Made by a program: the position numbers and the translations under genes. This document shows positions 9,016 to 20,089 of a stretch of 64,000 nt of DNA, in pieces; the stretch's first letter is position 1, and the number at the start of each line of letters is the position of its first letter. Origin of the DNA: Micromonospora globbae (lineage in GTDB: Bacteria > Actinomycetota > Actinomycetes > Mycobacteriales > Micromonosporaceae); assembly GCF_003610785.1 (NCBI RefSeq), contig NZ_RAQQ01000007.1, forward strand, positions 62,001 to 126,000, in the 5' to 3' direction. The notes beneath the pieces were generated by a model. It saw nothing but the letters and a program-made list of their open reading frames with translations. It had not been told where the DNA came from and ran no database searches.

Positions 9016-9825
9016 TCAGCCGGCGACGGGCCGGTCGTTGCGCGCGACGCCGCCGAACGCCCCGAACCGCTCCGGGTGCTCGTCCACGTCGGACGGCGAG
9101 TCGGGACGCCAGAGCGGCATGTGCACCACACCCGGCTCGAGGATCGTCCAGTCACCGAAGAAGCCGGCGATCTCGGCCCGGGACCGCAGGGTGATCTCGG
9201 TGTCGGTACGCGCCGACAGCCGCTGCGCGTCGAGCATCTCCTGCGGCTGGTCCTCGAAGGTGGAGTGCGAGATGACCAGGTAGCAGCCCGGGGCCGCGGC
9301 GGCCCGCAGGGTCGCCAGGATCTCGGCGGGGCGGTCCGCGTCCGGGACGAAGTGCACCACGCCGGCGAGGAGGATGCCGACCGGCCGGTCGAGGTCGAGC
9401 AGGCCGCGCGCCTCGGCGAGGATCCGCTCCGGCTCCCGCAGGTCGGCGTGGATCACGGTGGTCAGCTCGTTGCCGGCGAGCAGTTCGCGGCTGTGCGCGA
9501 CCGCCACCGGGTCGATGTCCACGTAGACCACCCGCGCCTTCGGGTTGGCGCCCTGGGCCACCTCGTGCACGTTGCCCACCGTCGGGATGCCCGACCCGAT
9601 GTCGAGGAACTGGTCGATGCCGGCGTCCAGCAGCGCCCGGACCGCCCGGCGCAGGAACTCGCGACCGGAGCGCATGGTGGCCGGCAGGTGCGGCGTCATG
9701 GCCGCGATCTGCTCGGCGAGCTGCCGGTCGATCTCGAAGTTGTGGGCGCCGCCCAGGAAGTAGTCGTACACCCGGGCGGCACTCGGGCGGGACAGGTCGA
9801 TCTCGGTCGGAAGGCCGTCCGGCAT
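9016..9825 (-). CDS. SAM-dependent methyltransferase, PF04672 (DUF574) family
   Basis: A 269-residue protein with the actinobacterial PF04672 hallmarks: N-terminal PSAARVYDYFLGGAHNFEID, SAM-binding FLDIGSGIPTVGNVHE, and the acidic loop VVYVDIDPVAVAHS. Start ATG at 9825 with GGGGAG seven bases upstream. Substrates of this abundant actinomycete family are mostly unknown. The gene ends six bases before the GGDEF-EAL gene starts, so the two are probably cotranscribed; whether the methyltransferase acts in signalling is speculation. Confidence 0.9.
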   Translation of the reverse strand: MPDGLPTEIDLSRPSAARVYDYFLGGAHNFEIDRQLAEQIAAMTPHLPATMRSGREFLRRAVRALLDAGIDQFLDIGSGIPTVGNVHEVAQGANPKARVVYVDIDPVAVAHSRELLAGNELTTVIHADLREPERILAEARGLLDLDRPVGILLAGVVHFVPDADRPAEILATLRAAAAPGCYLVISHSTFEDQPQEMLDAQRLSARTDTEITLRSRAEIAGFFGDWTILEPGVVHMPLWRPDSPSDVDEHPERFGAFGGVARNDRPVAG

Positions 9826-9958
9826 CTGCAGACTCCCCAGTTCGTCGCGCGAGCGGGGCGGAGCCGGCGCCCGACGTCAGCGACGCACGCGCGAGGGGGC
9901 GCGTGCGGGCGTCCGGCGGCCCACCGGCCGACCCGCGGAGGGTGTGGTGCAGAACACT

Positions 9959-11164
<1,206 letters not shown>

Positions 11165-11171
11165 CGCGAGT

Positions 11172-11240
11172 CCTTCGGGGGGTGGGAGAGGCGGACCTTC
11201 GGGGTGGGACACGCGGTCCCTCGGGGGTCGGGCACGCGGT
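11172..11240. repeat. Three imperfect 22-24-bp tandem repeats before the thiolase gene
   Basis: Units of the form CCTTCGGGGTGGGACACGCGGT begin at 11172, 11196 and 11218, with a partial fourth at 11241. They sit directly upstream of the thiolase ribosome-binding site, in the divergent promoter region. Confidence 0.6.
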
Positions 11241-11322
11241 CCGGGGTGGTACGGGCGGGACGCGAGCGCCCGCCGGGGGCGCGAGACACCCGGCAGCCAG
11301 GATATCCACCGGCCGGAACGGA

Positions 11323-11328
11323 TAGGTT
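11323..11328 (+). promoter_or_regulatory. Candidate -10 box for a leaderless transcript
   Basis: TAGGTT ends exactly six bases before the ATG at 11335, the spacing typical of leaderless actinobacterial mRNAs. No Shine-Dalgarno sequence is present before this ATG. Confidence 0.5.
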
Positions 11329-11334
11329 GACGGC

Positions 11335-12292
<958 letters not shown>

Positions 12293-12300
<8 letters not shown>

Positions 12301-12934
12301 CCGGGCCCGACCCGAGCCGCCGCCGCTCACGCTCCGTGCCGCCGCCGCGGCCGCGGCCGCCGGCTGCATCCTCGCCGGGGCGTCCGCGGTGACGGTCGCC
12401 GTGCTCGCCGGTCCCGGCCCGGGATTCACCGGGTACGTGAGCGAGGCCGGCATCACCGGCAGTGACCACGCGCCGACGTACCGGGTGGGGGTGTACGCCC
12501 TCGCCGCCGGGCTGCTCCTGCTCGCCGCGGCGCTGCCGCCGGCGCTGCGGGTGGCGGCCGCGCTGCTGGCCGCGGGCGGCCTCGGCACGGCGCTGTCCGG
12601 GGCGGTGACCTGCAGCACCGGCTGCCCGCTGCCGCCGTTCGAGCGGGCCACCGTGGCCGACCTGGTGCACGGCGGGGCGAGCATCGCGGCCACCGCGGCG
12701 GTGGTCCTCGCGATGGTGGCGGTGACGCTCGCACGGGACGCCGGAGCGCGGCTGCGGCGCCTGTCCGCCCTCGCCGCCGCGGTGGCGTTGCCGCTGTGCG
12801 CCGCGGTCGGGCTCGCGATGCTGCTGGTCGGCCGCGGGACGCTGGTCGGCGTGCTGGAGCGCGTGGTGCTCGCGATCGCGGTGCTCTGGGGGGTGGCCGC
12901 GGCCACGACCGTCGGCCTCGTCGACCGGCGGTAG
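12293..12934 (+). CDS. DUF998-type integral membrane protein
   Basis: A 213-residue protein with about six hydrophobic segments, beginning with GTG at 12293 inside the end of the upstream gene (8-base overlap), so the two are translationally coupled. The layout, with a FTGYVSEAGITGSDHAPTYRVG loop after the first helix and a Cys pair in VTCSTGCPLP, fits DUF998 membrane proteins. No function is known. The product is probably made together with the hydroquinone-reductase-type enzyme. Confidence 0.75.
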
Positions 12935-13007
12935 GTGCAGGCGGGTGCCGTGCGGGGCGTCAGCCATCGACAGACATATTTGTAAGGATCGTCACGCGCA
13001 CCGCCCC

Positions 13008-13036
13008 TTCCGCACCGGACGTCCCCGGCGTATCGT
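13008..13036 (+). promoter_or_regulatory. Candidate promoter of leader peptide and symporter
   Basis: TTCCGC (13008-13013), a 17-base spacer and TATCGT (13031-13036). The expected start point lies only a few bases before the leader ATG at 13046, so the leader peptide would be translated from an almost leaderless mRNA. Confidence 0.4.
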
Positions 13037-13045
13037 CGTGCGGCG

Positions 13046-13135
13046 ATGACCAACATCTGGTGCCTGACCGTCCGCCTGTACGTCGATCTGCGACTGCAGG
13101 CCAGCGGCATCTGTCCGGGGCAGCCCGTCTCCTGA
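13046..13135 (+). CDS. Putative leader peptide, 29 residues, upstream of the DAACS symporter
   Basis: Short ORF encoding a 29-residue peptide whose core CLTVRLYVDLRLQASGIC fits the pattern LxxRxxVDLxRxxSxxC of the putative leader peptides found upstream of many actinobacterial sulfur and cysteine genes. It ends 37 bases before the symporter start. Cys codons are at positions 6 and 23. The likely role is control of the downstream transporter by ribosome behaviour on the leader (attenuation or coupling); the sensed compound would be cysteine or a related signal. The identification rests on pattern recognition, not on a database match. Confidence 0.65.
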   Translation: MTNIWCLTVRLYVDLRLQASGICPGQPVS

Positions 13136-13172
13136 CCCTGCCCGGACCCACCAGACCCTTGGACACATCCCC

Positions 13173-14483
13173 ATGCCCACAGCCCTGCGCAAGATTCCCT
13201 TCTCCGTACAGATCCTGCTCGGCCTCGTGCTCGGCGTCGCCCTCGGCTTCCTGGCCCGCGCGAACGACCTGAGCTGGCTGACCAGCACCCTCGACACCGT
13301 GGGCGGCCTCTTCGTCCAGCTGCTGAAGCTGGCCGTGCCGCCGCTGGTCTTCACCGCCATCGTGGTCAGCGTCGTGAGCCTGCGCGGCGTGGCCAACGCC
13401 GCCCGGCTTGCGCTGAAGACGCTGCTCTGGTTCGGCATCACCGCCCTGGTCGCGGTGAGCGTCGGCATCGGCCTCGGCCTCCTCACCAACCCGGGTCGGG
13501 GCGTCACCCTCGACCTCGCGGGCGCCGCCGAGCCGAAGCGGACCGGCTCCTGGACGGACTTCCTCACCGGCATCGTGCCGACGAACCCGGTCGGCGCGTT
13601 CGTCGAGGGCAACGTGCTCCAGATCGTCTTCCTGGCCATCGTCGTCGGCGCCGCCGCGCTGCTCGTCGGCGAGAAGGCCGAGCCGTTCGTGACGCTCAAC
13701 CGCTCCGTCCTGGAGATCGTCCAGAAGGCCCTGTGGTGGGTGATCCGGCTCGCCCCGATCGGCACGCTCGGCCTCATCGGCAACGCCGTCGCCTCGTACG
13801 GCTGGGACCTGCTCGCGCCGCTCGCCAAGTTCACCACGGCCGTCTACGTCGGCTGCGCGATCGTGCTGCTGGTGGTCTACCCGGTGGTGCTCCTGGCCGC
13901 CGGCCGGCTCAACCCGCTGCGCTTCTTCGCCGGCGCCTGGCCCGCCATCGAGCTGGCCTTCGTCTCCCGCTCCTCGGTGGGCACCATGCCGGTGACCCAG
14001 CGGGCCGTCGAGCGGCTCGGCGTGCCCCGCGAGTACGCCTCGTTCGCGGTGCCGTTCGGCGCGACCACGAAGATGGACGGCTGCGCCGCGATCTACCCGG
14101 CGCTCGCCGCGATCTTCGTGGCCCAGGTGTTCGGCGTGCACCTCGGGGTGACCGACTACCTGCTGATCGCGTTCGTGTCGGTGGTCGGCTCGGCCGCCAC
14201 GGCGGGCCTGACCGGCGCGCTCGTGATGCTCACCCTGACCCTCAGCACGCTGGGCCTGCCGCTGGCCGGCGCCGGCCTGCTGCTGGCCATCGACCCGATC
14301 CTGGACATGATCCGCACCGCCACGAACGTGGCCGGGCAGGCGCTGGTGCCGACCGTCGTGGCGGCCCGCGAGGGCACGCTCGACCGCACCGCGTACGACT
14401 CGGCCGGCCGGCGTGAGCTGATCGACCCGGAGCCGGCGGACGCCGCGACCCGGAAGGACGAGCTGGCGCCCGTCCCGGCCTGA
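13173..14483 (+). CDS. Dicarboxylate/amino acid:cation symporter (DAACS), possibly cystine uptake
   Basis: Secondary transporter of 436 residues with the DAACS fold: eight membrane helices and two re-entrant loops. Conserved substrate-site elements are the serine-rich SRSSVGT loop, GATTKMDGCA and DPILDMIRTATNVAG. The GCAAIYPAL stretch and the final DM-RTA-NV block look closer to TcyP-type L-cystine symporters than to DctA or GltP, which have NMDGTA. Together with the sulfur-type leader peptide upstream this suggests sodium- or proton-coupled cystine uptake. The C-terminal 40 residues are charged and cytoplasmic. Followed by a strong terminator hairpin. Confidence 0.88.
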   Translation: MPTALRKIPFSVQILLGLVLGVALGFLARANDLSWLTSTLDTVGGLFVQLLKLAVPPLVFTAIVVSVVSLRGVANAARLALKTLLWFGITALVAVSVGIGLGLLTNPGRGVTLDLAGAAEPKRTGSWTDFLTGIVPTNPVGAFVEGNVLQIVFLAIVVGAAALLVGEKAEPFVTLNRSVLEIVQKALWWVIRLAPIGTLGLIGNAVASYGWDLLAPLAKFTTAVYVGCAIVLLVVYPVVLLAAGRLNPLRFFAGAWPAIELAFVSRSSVGTMPVTQRAVERLGVPREYASFAVPFGATTKMDGCAAIYPALAAIFVAQVFGVHLGVTDYLLIAFVSVVGSAATAGLTGALVMLTLTLSTLGLPLAGAGLLLAIDPILDMIRTATNVAGQALVPTVVAAREGTLDRTAYDSAGRRELIDPEPADAATRKDELAPVPA

Positions 14484-15638
<1,155 letters not shown>

Positions 15639-15707
15639 CCCCGCCCCTCCCCCGCCAACCCCCGACCCCCGACCCCCGCCCGCCCCGCCGGCCCGCCGGC
15701 TACTCGG

Positions 15708-15766
15708 TCGATCATGAGGTTGGCGACGACGAATCGGGCATTCCGCCCCGCTAACCTCATGATCGA
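15708..15766. repeat. Dispersed palindrome GATCATGAGGTTGGCG, copy A
   Basis: Arms 15708-15725 and 15749-15766 are reverse complements with one mismatch in 18. The copy lies between convergent genes, with a C-run-rich stretch to its left (15640-15700) and a G-run-rich stretch to its right (15770-15850). Related copies are at 32877-32945 and 41239-41293. Confidence 0.8.
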
Positions 15767-15816
15767 CGCCGCAGTCCCGGGGCGGGGGGCCGGGACGCGG
15801 GGGTCGGGGGCGGGGC

Positions 15817-15854
15817 GCGCGGTGGGGGTCAGCCGGCGCGGTGGGGGTCAGCCG
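15817..15854. repeat. 19-bp tandem duplication across the ABC exporter stop codon
   Basis: GCGCGGTGGGGGTCAGCCG occurs twice in tandem (15817-15835 and 15836-15854). Each copy contains the TCA that reads as TGA on the minus strand; the second copy supplies the actual stop of the ABC gene. Confidence 0.8.
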
Positions 15855-18607
15855 GCCAGGTGGCCCCAGTCGGGTTCCAGGTCGCGCCAGCGGCCCTGGG
15901 CGGCGACCGTGCCGCCCACCAGCACCACCACGTGGTCGGCGCGGACCAGCGCCGCCCGCTTGGAGGTGGAGCCGATTACCGTGACCCCGTGCTCCCGCAG
16001 CGCCGCCCACAACGCCAGCTCGGTCGTGACGTCCAGCGCGGACGACACGTCGTCGGCGACCAGCAGCTCGGTGCGGGGCGCGAGCGCCCGGGCCAGCGCC
16101 AGCCGCTGCAACTGCCCGCCGGACAGGCGGGTGCCCTTGTGCCCGATGAGCAGCCCCAGCCCGCCGCCGGCGGCCGCCAGGTCGTGCTCCAGCTGGGCGG
16201 TGGAGACGGCCGCCGCCGCGTCGACGTCGTGGCCGAGAGCGATGTTCTCCGCCACCGTCCCCGACAGCACCCGGGGCAACTGCCCCACGTACCCGACCTG
16301 GTTCGGGCGCAGGAACAGCTCCGGCTCGGTCACCGGTTCCCCGTTCCAGCGGAGTTCCCCGGTGTGGTGCACGATCCCGGCGAGCGCACGCAGCAGCGAC
16401 GACTTGCCCGAACCGACCGGACCGACGACCAGCACCAGCTGCCCGCGCTCGACCGTGAGGTCCACGTCCCGGGCGGCCAGCGTCCCGTCCGAGTGCAGCG
16501 CCCCGAAGCCGGCCAGGTCGAGCCGGCGCAGCGGTCGTCGCGGCGGCGGCTGCGGCGCGGGCGCGGTCCCGGCGGCCAGGTCCACGCCGGGCACCGCCGC
16601 CGAGTAGGCCGCCGTACCGCTCATCGCCACCGTCCGGCGGGTCCAGACCCGGGCGGACGGGTAGTGGGAGACCAGCGAGGCCGTCGTCCAGGCGAACCAG
16701 CGGGCCGCGCCGAGGGTGGAGACCGCCACCAGCGTGGCGCCGGCGGACAGCCCTCCGGCCAGGTAGAGCGCCCACGCGCCGATCGGCAGCAGGCCGCTCG
16801 CCACGGACGGGGTCGACCGCGCCCACACCTGCATGGCGATCTCGCGGCGCTGCCGTTCGCTGCGGACGGTGTCCAGCGTGGCGAGGTGCGCGAGCACCGG
16901 CGCGGTCGCTCCGGCGAGCTTCACCGTACGGGCGGCGGACAGCGACGAGACGAGCGCCGTGGCGAACGCCGCCCGGGCCTTCACGGTGCCGGCCGCGGTG
17001 CGTTCCAGCCGGGGCCCGAACAGCGTCGCCGCGAGCCCGGAGACCACCATCGTCCCGAGGAAGAACAGCGCCGGCACCACGCTTCCGGTCACCGCCGTCA
17101 TGGTGACCACGATCGCCAGGGAGATGAACTGGTCGACGAGGTTGTCGGCGAGCTGCACCACCCGCTCGGTGTCGCCGCCCTGGGCGACCACCTCGGCGGG
17201 GGTGTGCCCGCTGACCCGGCGCGGGCCGGTCTGCCCGTGCACCAGCCGCAGGCTGATCCGCAGCATCTGGCGGATCCACCACTGCGGGAACCACAGGTTC
17301 GTGAGGTAGGGCAAGGGCAGCACGACGAGCAGCGCCGCGGCGATCCCGAGCGCCGGTAGCCACGGGTCGCCCCCGTCCACCACGTCCGCCCAGAGCCACG
17401 GCAGCACCGAGCCGTCGAGGCCGAGCAGCGTCATCACGACGAACAGCGCGACGGAGACCAGGCCGAACCGCGGATCGTTGACGGCCAGCCGCAGGATCTC
17501 CCGCATGGTCCGCGCGGGCGGGGCCGGGGGCAGCGGCGGCGGGTCCGTCTTCGGTACGGCCACCGCCCGCTCGGCCGCCGCCGGCTCGGTCGCCGCCGAC
17601 TCCGTGGCCGCCGGCTCGGCGAGGTCCCACTCGCGGCCCGGTCCCGGCAGCAGGTCCAGCCCGCCCCGCGCGGGGGCCACGCTGCCCGCACCGGCGTACG
17701 CGCCAGCGGTGGCGAGCAGTTCCGCGAAGCGCTCGGACTCGCGCAGCGGGCCGGCCTCCAGCACCTCGCCGTCGGCGAGCACCACCACCTCGTCGCAGCG
17801 GCGCACCGACGAGAGCCGGTGCGCGATGACGATGCCGATCCGGTCGGTGAGCAGCCGCTCGGTGGCCTGCCGTACGCGGACCTCGGTGACCGGGTCGAGC
17901 CGGGCGGTGGCCTCGTCGAGGATCACCACGCGGGGGTCGCGGACGAGGATCCGGGCGAACGCCACCAGCTGCTCCTGGCCGGCGGAGAGCACGTGCCCGC
18001 CCTCCCCGAGCCGGGTGTGCACACCGTCGGGCAGCTCGGCGATCCAGCCCGCGAGCCCCAGTTCCTCCAGTGCCCGGGTGGCGCCGTCGAGCAGGTCGGG
18101 GTCGAAGAGCGCCACGTTCTCGGCCAGCGTCCCGGCGAGGATCTCCGTCCGCTGCGGCACCACCGCGATCCAGCGGCGCAACTCCTCGACGTCCAGGTCG
18201 ACGAGGTCCGTGTCGCCGAGGAAGACCGTGCCCCGGGGCACGTCGACCGCCCGCGTGAGCACCTTGGCCAGCGTCGACTTGCCCGAGCCGGTGCGGCCCA
18301 CCAGCGCGTACGACCGGCCGCGCGCGAAGGTCAGCCGGATGTCCCGCAGCGCCGGGCCCCGGTCGTCGCTGGACGGGTAGCGGAAGGTCAGTCCCCGTAC
18401 GGTCAGGTCACCGTCGGCGGGGGCGGCGCCGCCGGTCGGCTCCTGCGTGGCGCTGGAGAGCAGTTGCACCCGCGCCCAGGCGCCGAGCGCGTACTGCAGG
18501 TGCGGCACCCAGCGGGCCATGTGCTCGACCGTCGCCCCGAAGGCGATCGCGAGCAGCCAGATGGCCGTCAGCCGGGCCCCGTCGACCGGCCGCTGGCCAG
18601 CGCCCAC
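15848..18607 (-). CDS. ABC exporter, C-terminal part (NBD1-TMD2-NBD2), frameshifted from its N-terminal part
   Basis: About 919 codons in the frame ending at 15848. The part begins with the last helix of TMD1, then NBD1 (Walker A GRTGSGKST, signature LSAGQEQL, Walker B VVILDEAT, H-loop AHRLSS), a linker, a second six-helix domain, and NBD2 (Walker A GPVGSGKSS, signature LSGGQLQR). NBD2 is degenerate: Walker B reads LLVADDVSS with Asp in place of the catalytic Glu, and the H-loop His is Ser. The start given, GTG at 18607, is formal only: it has no ribosome-binding site and would split TMD1. The natural product is almost certainly one polypeptide with the ORF at 18568-19359. Confidence 0.75.
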   Translation of the reverse strand: MGAGQRPVDGARLTAIWLLAIAFGATVEHMARWVPHLQYALGAWARVQLLSSATQEPTGGAAPADGDLTVRGLTFRYPSSDDRGPALRDIRLTFARGRSYALVGRTGSGKSTLAKVLTRAVDVPRGTVFLGDTDLVDLDVEELRRWIAVVPQRTEILAGTLAENVALFDPDLLDGATRALEELGLAGWIAELPDGVHTRLGEGGHVLSAGQEQLVAFARILVRDPRVVILDEATARLDPVTEVRVRQATERLLTDRIGIVIAHRLSSVRRCDEVVVLADGEVLEAGPLRESERFAELLATAGAYAGAGSVAPARGGLDLLPGPGREWDLAEPAATESAATEPAAAERAVAVPKTDPPPLPPAPPARTMREILRLAVNDPRFGLVSVALFVVMTLLGLDGSVLPWLWADVVDGGDPWLPALGIAAALLVVLPLPYLTNLWFPQWWIRQMLRISLRLVHGQTGPRRVSGHTPAEVVAQGGDTERVVQLADNLVDQFISLAIVVTMTAVTGSVVPALFFLGTMVVSGLAATLFGPRLERTAAGTVKARAAFATALVSSLSAARTVKLAGATAPVLAHLATLDTVRSERQRREIAMQVWARSTPSVASGLLPIGAWALYLAGGLSAGATLVAVSTLGAARWFAWTTASLVSHYPSARVWTRRTVAMSGTAAYSAAVPGVDLAAGTAPAPQPPPRRPLRRLDLAGFGALHSDGTLAARDVDLTVERGQLVLVVGPVGSGKSSLLRALAGIVHHTGELRWNGEPVTEPELFLRPNQVGYVGQLPRVLSGTVAENIALGHDVDAAAAVSTAQLEHDLAAAGGGLGLLIGHKGTRLSGGQLQRLALARALAPRTELLVADDVSSALDVTTELALWAALREHGVTVIGSTSKRAALVRADHVVVLVGGTVAAQGRWRDLEPDWGHLAG

Positions 18608-19359
18608 GCACCCGCGAGCACCACGGCGGCGATGCCGGCGCGGATGGCGCCCGCGGCGACGGCGGTGACCCGGGCCGACATCCGGAACACCCGACCGGCG
18701 CGGGCGATCACCTCGGCGGCCCGGCGGGCGTAGAGGCGCAGCACGTACGGCCGGGCCAGGCTGGTGCGGACGTCGTCCTGGCCGTGGACCGCCTCCTCCA
18801 TGACGGCGGCGAGGTCCGACCAGGCCTCCTCCTCGGCCATCCGGGCGGGGGCGATCGCGGCGGTGGGCCGGCGCAGCACGACGGTCAGCAGCGCGGTCAC
18901 CACGACCATCCCGACGCCGGCGGGCCACCAGACGAACAGGGCGCTCACGGTCGCGAGCAGGCACACGGCCACGCCCTGCACCAGGCGGACGCCGGTGTTC
19001 CGCACCTCGGCGGCGACCTGGTAGACGTCGTTGTCGATGCGGTCGAGCAGCTCGCCGACCGGGGTGGTCTCCAGCGTGGGCAGGTCCTGCCCGAGCGCCA
19101 CCCGGCAGAGCCGGCGCCGCACGTCGGCGGACCAGTCGGCGGTCAGGCCGGCCATCAGCAGCCCCACCGCCAGGTCGGTGACGACCGCGGCGACCAGCGC
19201 CACGGCGAGGGCCGTGAACCAGCCGGCCGACCGGTGGACGAGCACCGGCCCGGCGAGCGCGGAGGCGGCCGCCTGACCGGCGGCGCCGAGCACGACGAGC
19301 ACGAGGACCGCCGCCATCCGGCGGGGTGCGGTCGCCCAGAGGTCACGGAGCAGGCGCAT
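18568..19359 (-). CDS. ABC exporter, N-terminal part (TMD1), ends at a frameshift
   Basis: 263 residues from ATG at 19359 with a strong GGAGGA six bases upstream. It holds most of a type-I exporter membrane domain: MRLLRDLWATAPRR amphipathic start, at least five hydrophobic helices and the coupling-helix region LLDRIDNDVYQVA. The frame stops at 18568 in the middle of a helix, and the missing end continues in the -1 frame of the downstream ORF. A single lost base near 18586-18596, a sequencing error, or slippage on the GGGG run at 18577-18580 would explain it. If intact, the fused exporter would be about 1,175 residues. Confidence 0.75.
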   Translation of the reverse strand: MRLLRDLWATAPRRMAAVLVLVVLGAAGQAAASALAGPVLVHRSAGWFTALAVALVAAVVTDLAVGLLMAGLTADWSADVRRRLCRVALGQDLPTLETTPVGELLDRIDNDVYQVAAEVRNTGVRLVQGVAVCLLATVSALFVWWPAGVGMVVVTALLTVVLRRPTAAIAPARMAEEEAWSDLAAVMEEAVHGQDDVRTSLARPYVLRLYARRAAEVIARAGRVFRMSARVTAVAAGAIRAGIAAVVLAGAWALASGRSTGPG

Positions 19360-19461
19360 GGACAGTCCTCCGGACTCTGGTCGGGTGGGGGCGGTGACCC
19401 CAGCCTCGTCCGTCCGGCCCGGACGGATCAACGCATTTTCGGCTCCGCGGCCGGAAGCGGG

Positions 19462-20055
19462 TCAGGTCTGGGCGACCCGGCGGACGATGCCGAGCAGCGC
19501 CTCCTGCACGTCCTCGATGGGCCGCTCCGGCTGGAACACGAGCCAGTCCACGGCCACCACGAGGCCGACGCCGAACAGCGCGGACGACGCCGTCCGCACG
19601 TCGAGGTCGGCCGGCAGGTCACCGCTGCGCACACCGGCCCGTACCGTCTCGGCGATCACCTCGATCGCCTCGCCGCGCAACAGCCGCAGCGTCTGTTGCC
19701 ACTCCCGGTTGGTCCGCCACATCTCGGAGAGCAGCAGTTGGGCGAAGGCCCGGTAGCGGCGGATGTACTCCAGTTCCGCCCGGACGAGGGCCGCCACGGC
19801 CTCGCGCGGCGGCAGCCCGGCCACGGCGGCCCGGAACTCGGCGGTGAGCAGGCCGATGCCGTGCCGCAGCAGCTCCTCGAAGAGCACCGTCTTGGACTCG
19901 AAGTTGTAGTAGACGGTCCCCTTCGCCACGCCGGCCCGCGCCGCGATGTCGTCGACGGTGGTGGCCGAGAAGCCCTGCTCGGCGATGAGCTCCACCGCCG
20001 CCTCGAAGAGACGTTGCCGGGTGTCCTCCCGGCGCCGCGACCGCCCGTCCGTCAC
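19462..20055 (-). CDS. TetR/AcrR family transcriptional regulator
   Basis: A 197-residue repressor starting with GTG at 20055. The N-terminal helix-turn-helix reads TVDDIAARAGVAKGTVYYNFESKTVLFEELL (described here in two parts: TTVDDIAARAGV and AKGTVYYNFESK), followed by an all-helical ligand domain. It begins 34 bases after the YhgE/Pip gene, so it is the last gene of the three-gene unit and probably represses it through the palindrome at 23118-23131. The inducing ligand is unknown; such pairs usually respond to hydrophobic compounds or envelope stress. Confidence 0.9.
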   Translation of the reverse strand: MTDGRSRRREDTRQRLFEAAVELIAEQGFSATTVDDIAARAGVAKGTVYYNFESKTVLFEELLRHGIGLLTAEFRAAVAGLPPREAVAALVRAELEYIRRYRAFAQLLLSEMWRTNREWQQTLRLLRGEAIEVIAETVRAGVRSGDLPADLDVRTASSALFGVGLVVAVDWLVFQPERPIEDVQEALLGIVRRVAQT

Positions 20056-20089
20056 TCGTGCCCCCGTCCCACCGCCGTCGCGCCCATCC

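Noticed and set aside
6113..9283. Open frame of 1056 codons on the plus strand
   Set aside because: Antisense to the DUF456 and GGDEF-EAL genes, whose catalytic motifs are intact; no recognisable protein features.
18577..18595. Classical programmed -1 frameshift site at the ABC exporter break
   Set aside because: No X-XXY-YYZ heptamer is present; only a GGGG run allows one-tRNA slippage, so mutation or sequencing error is preferred.
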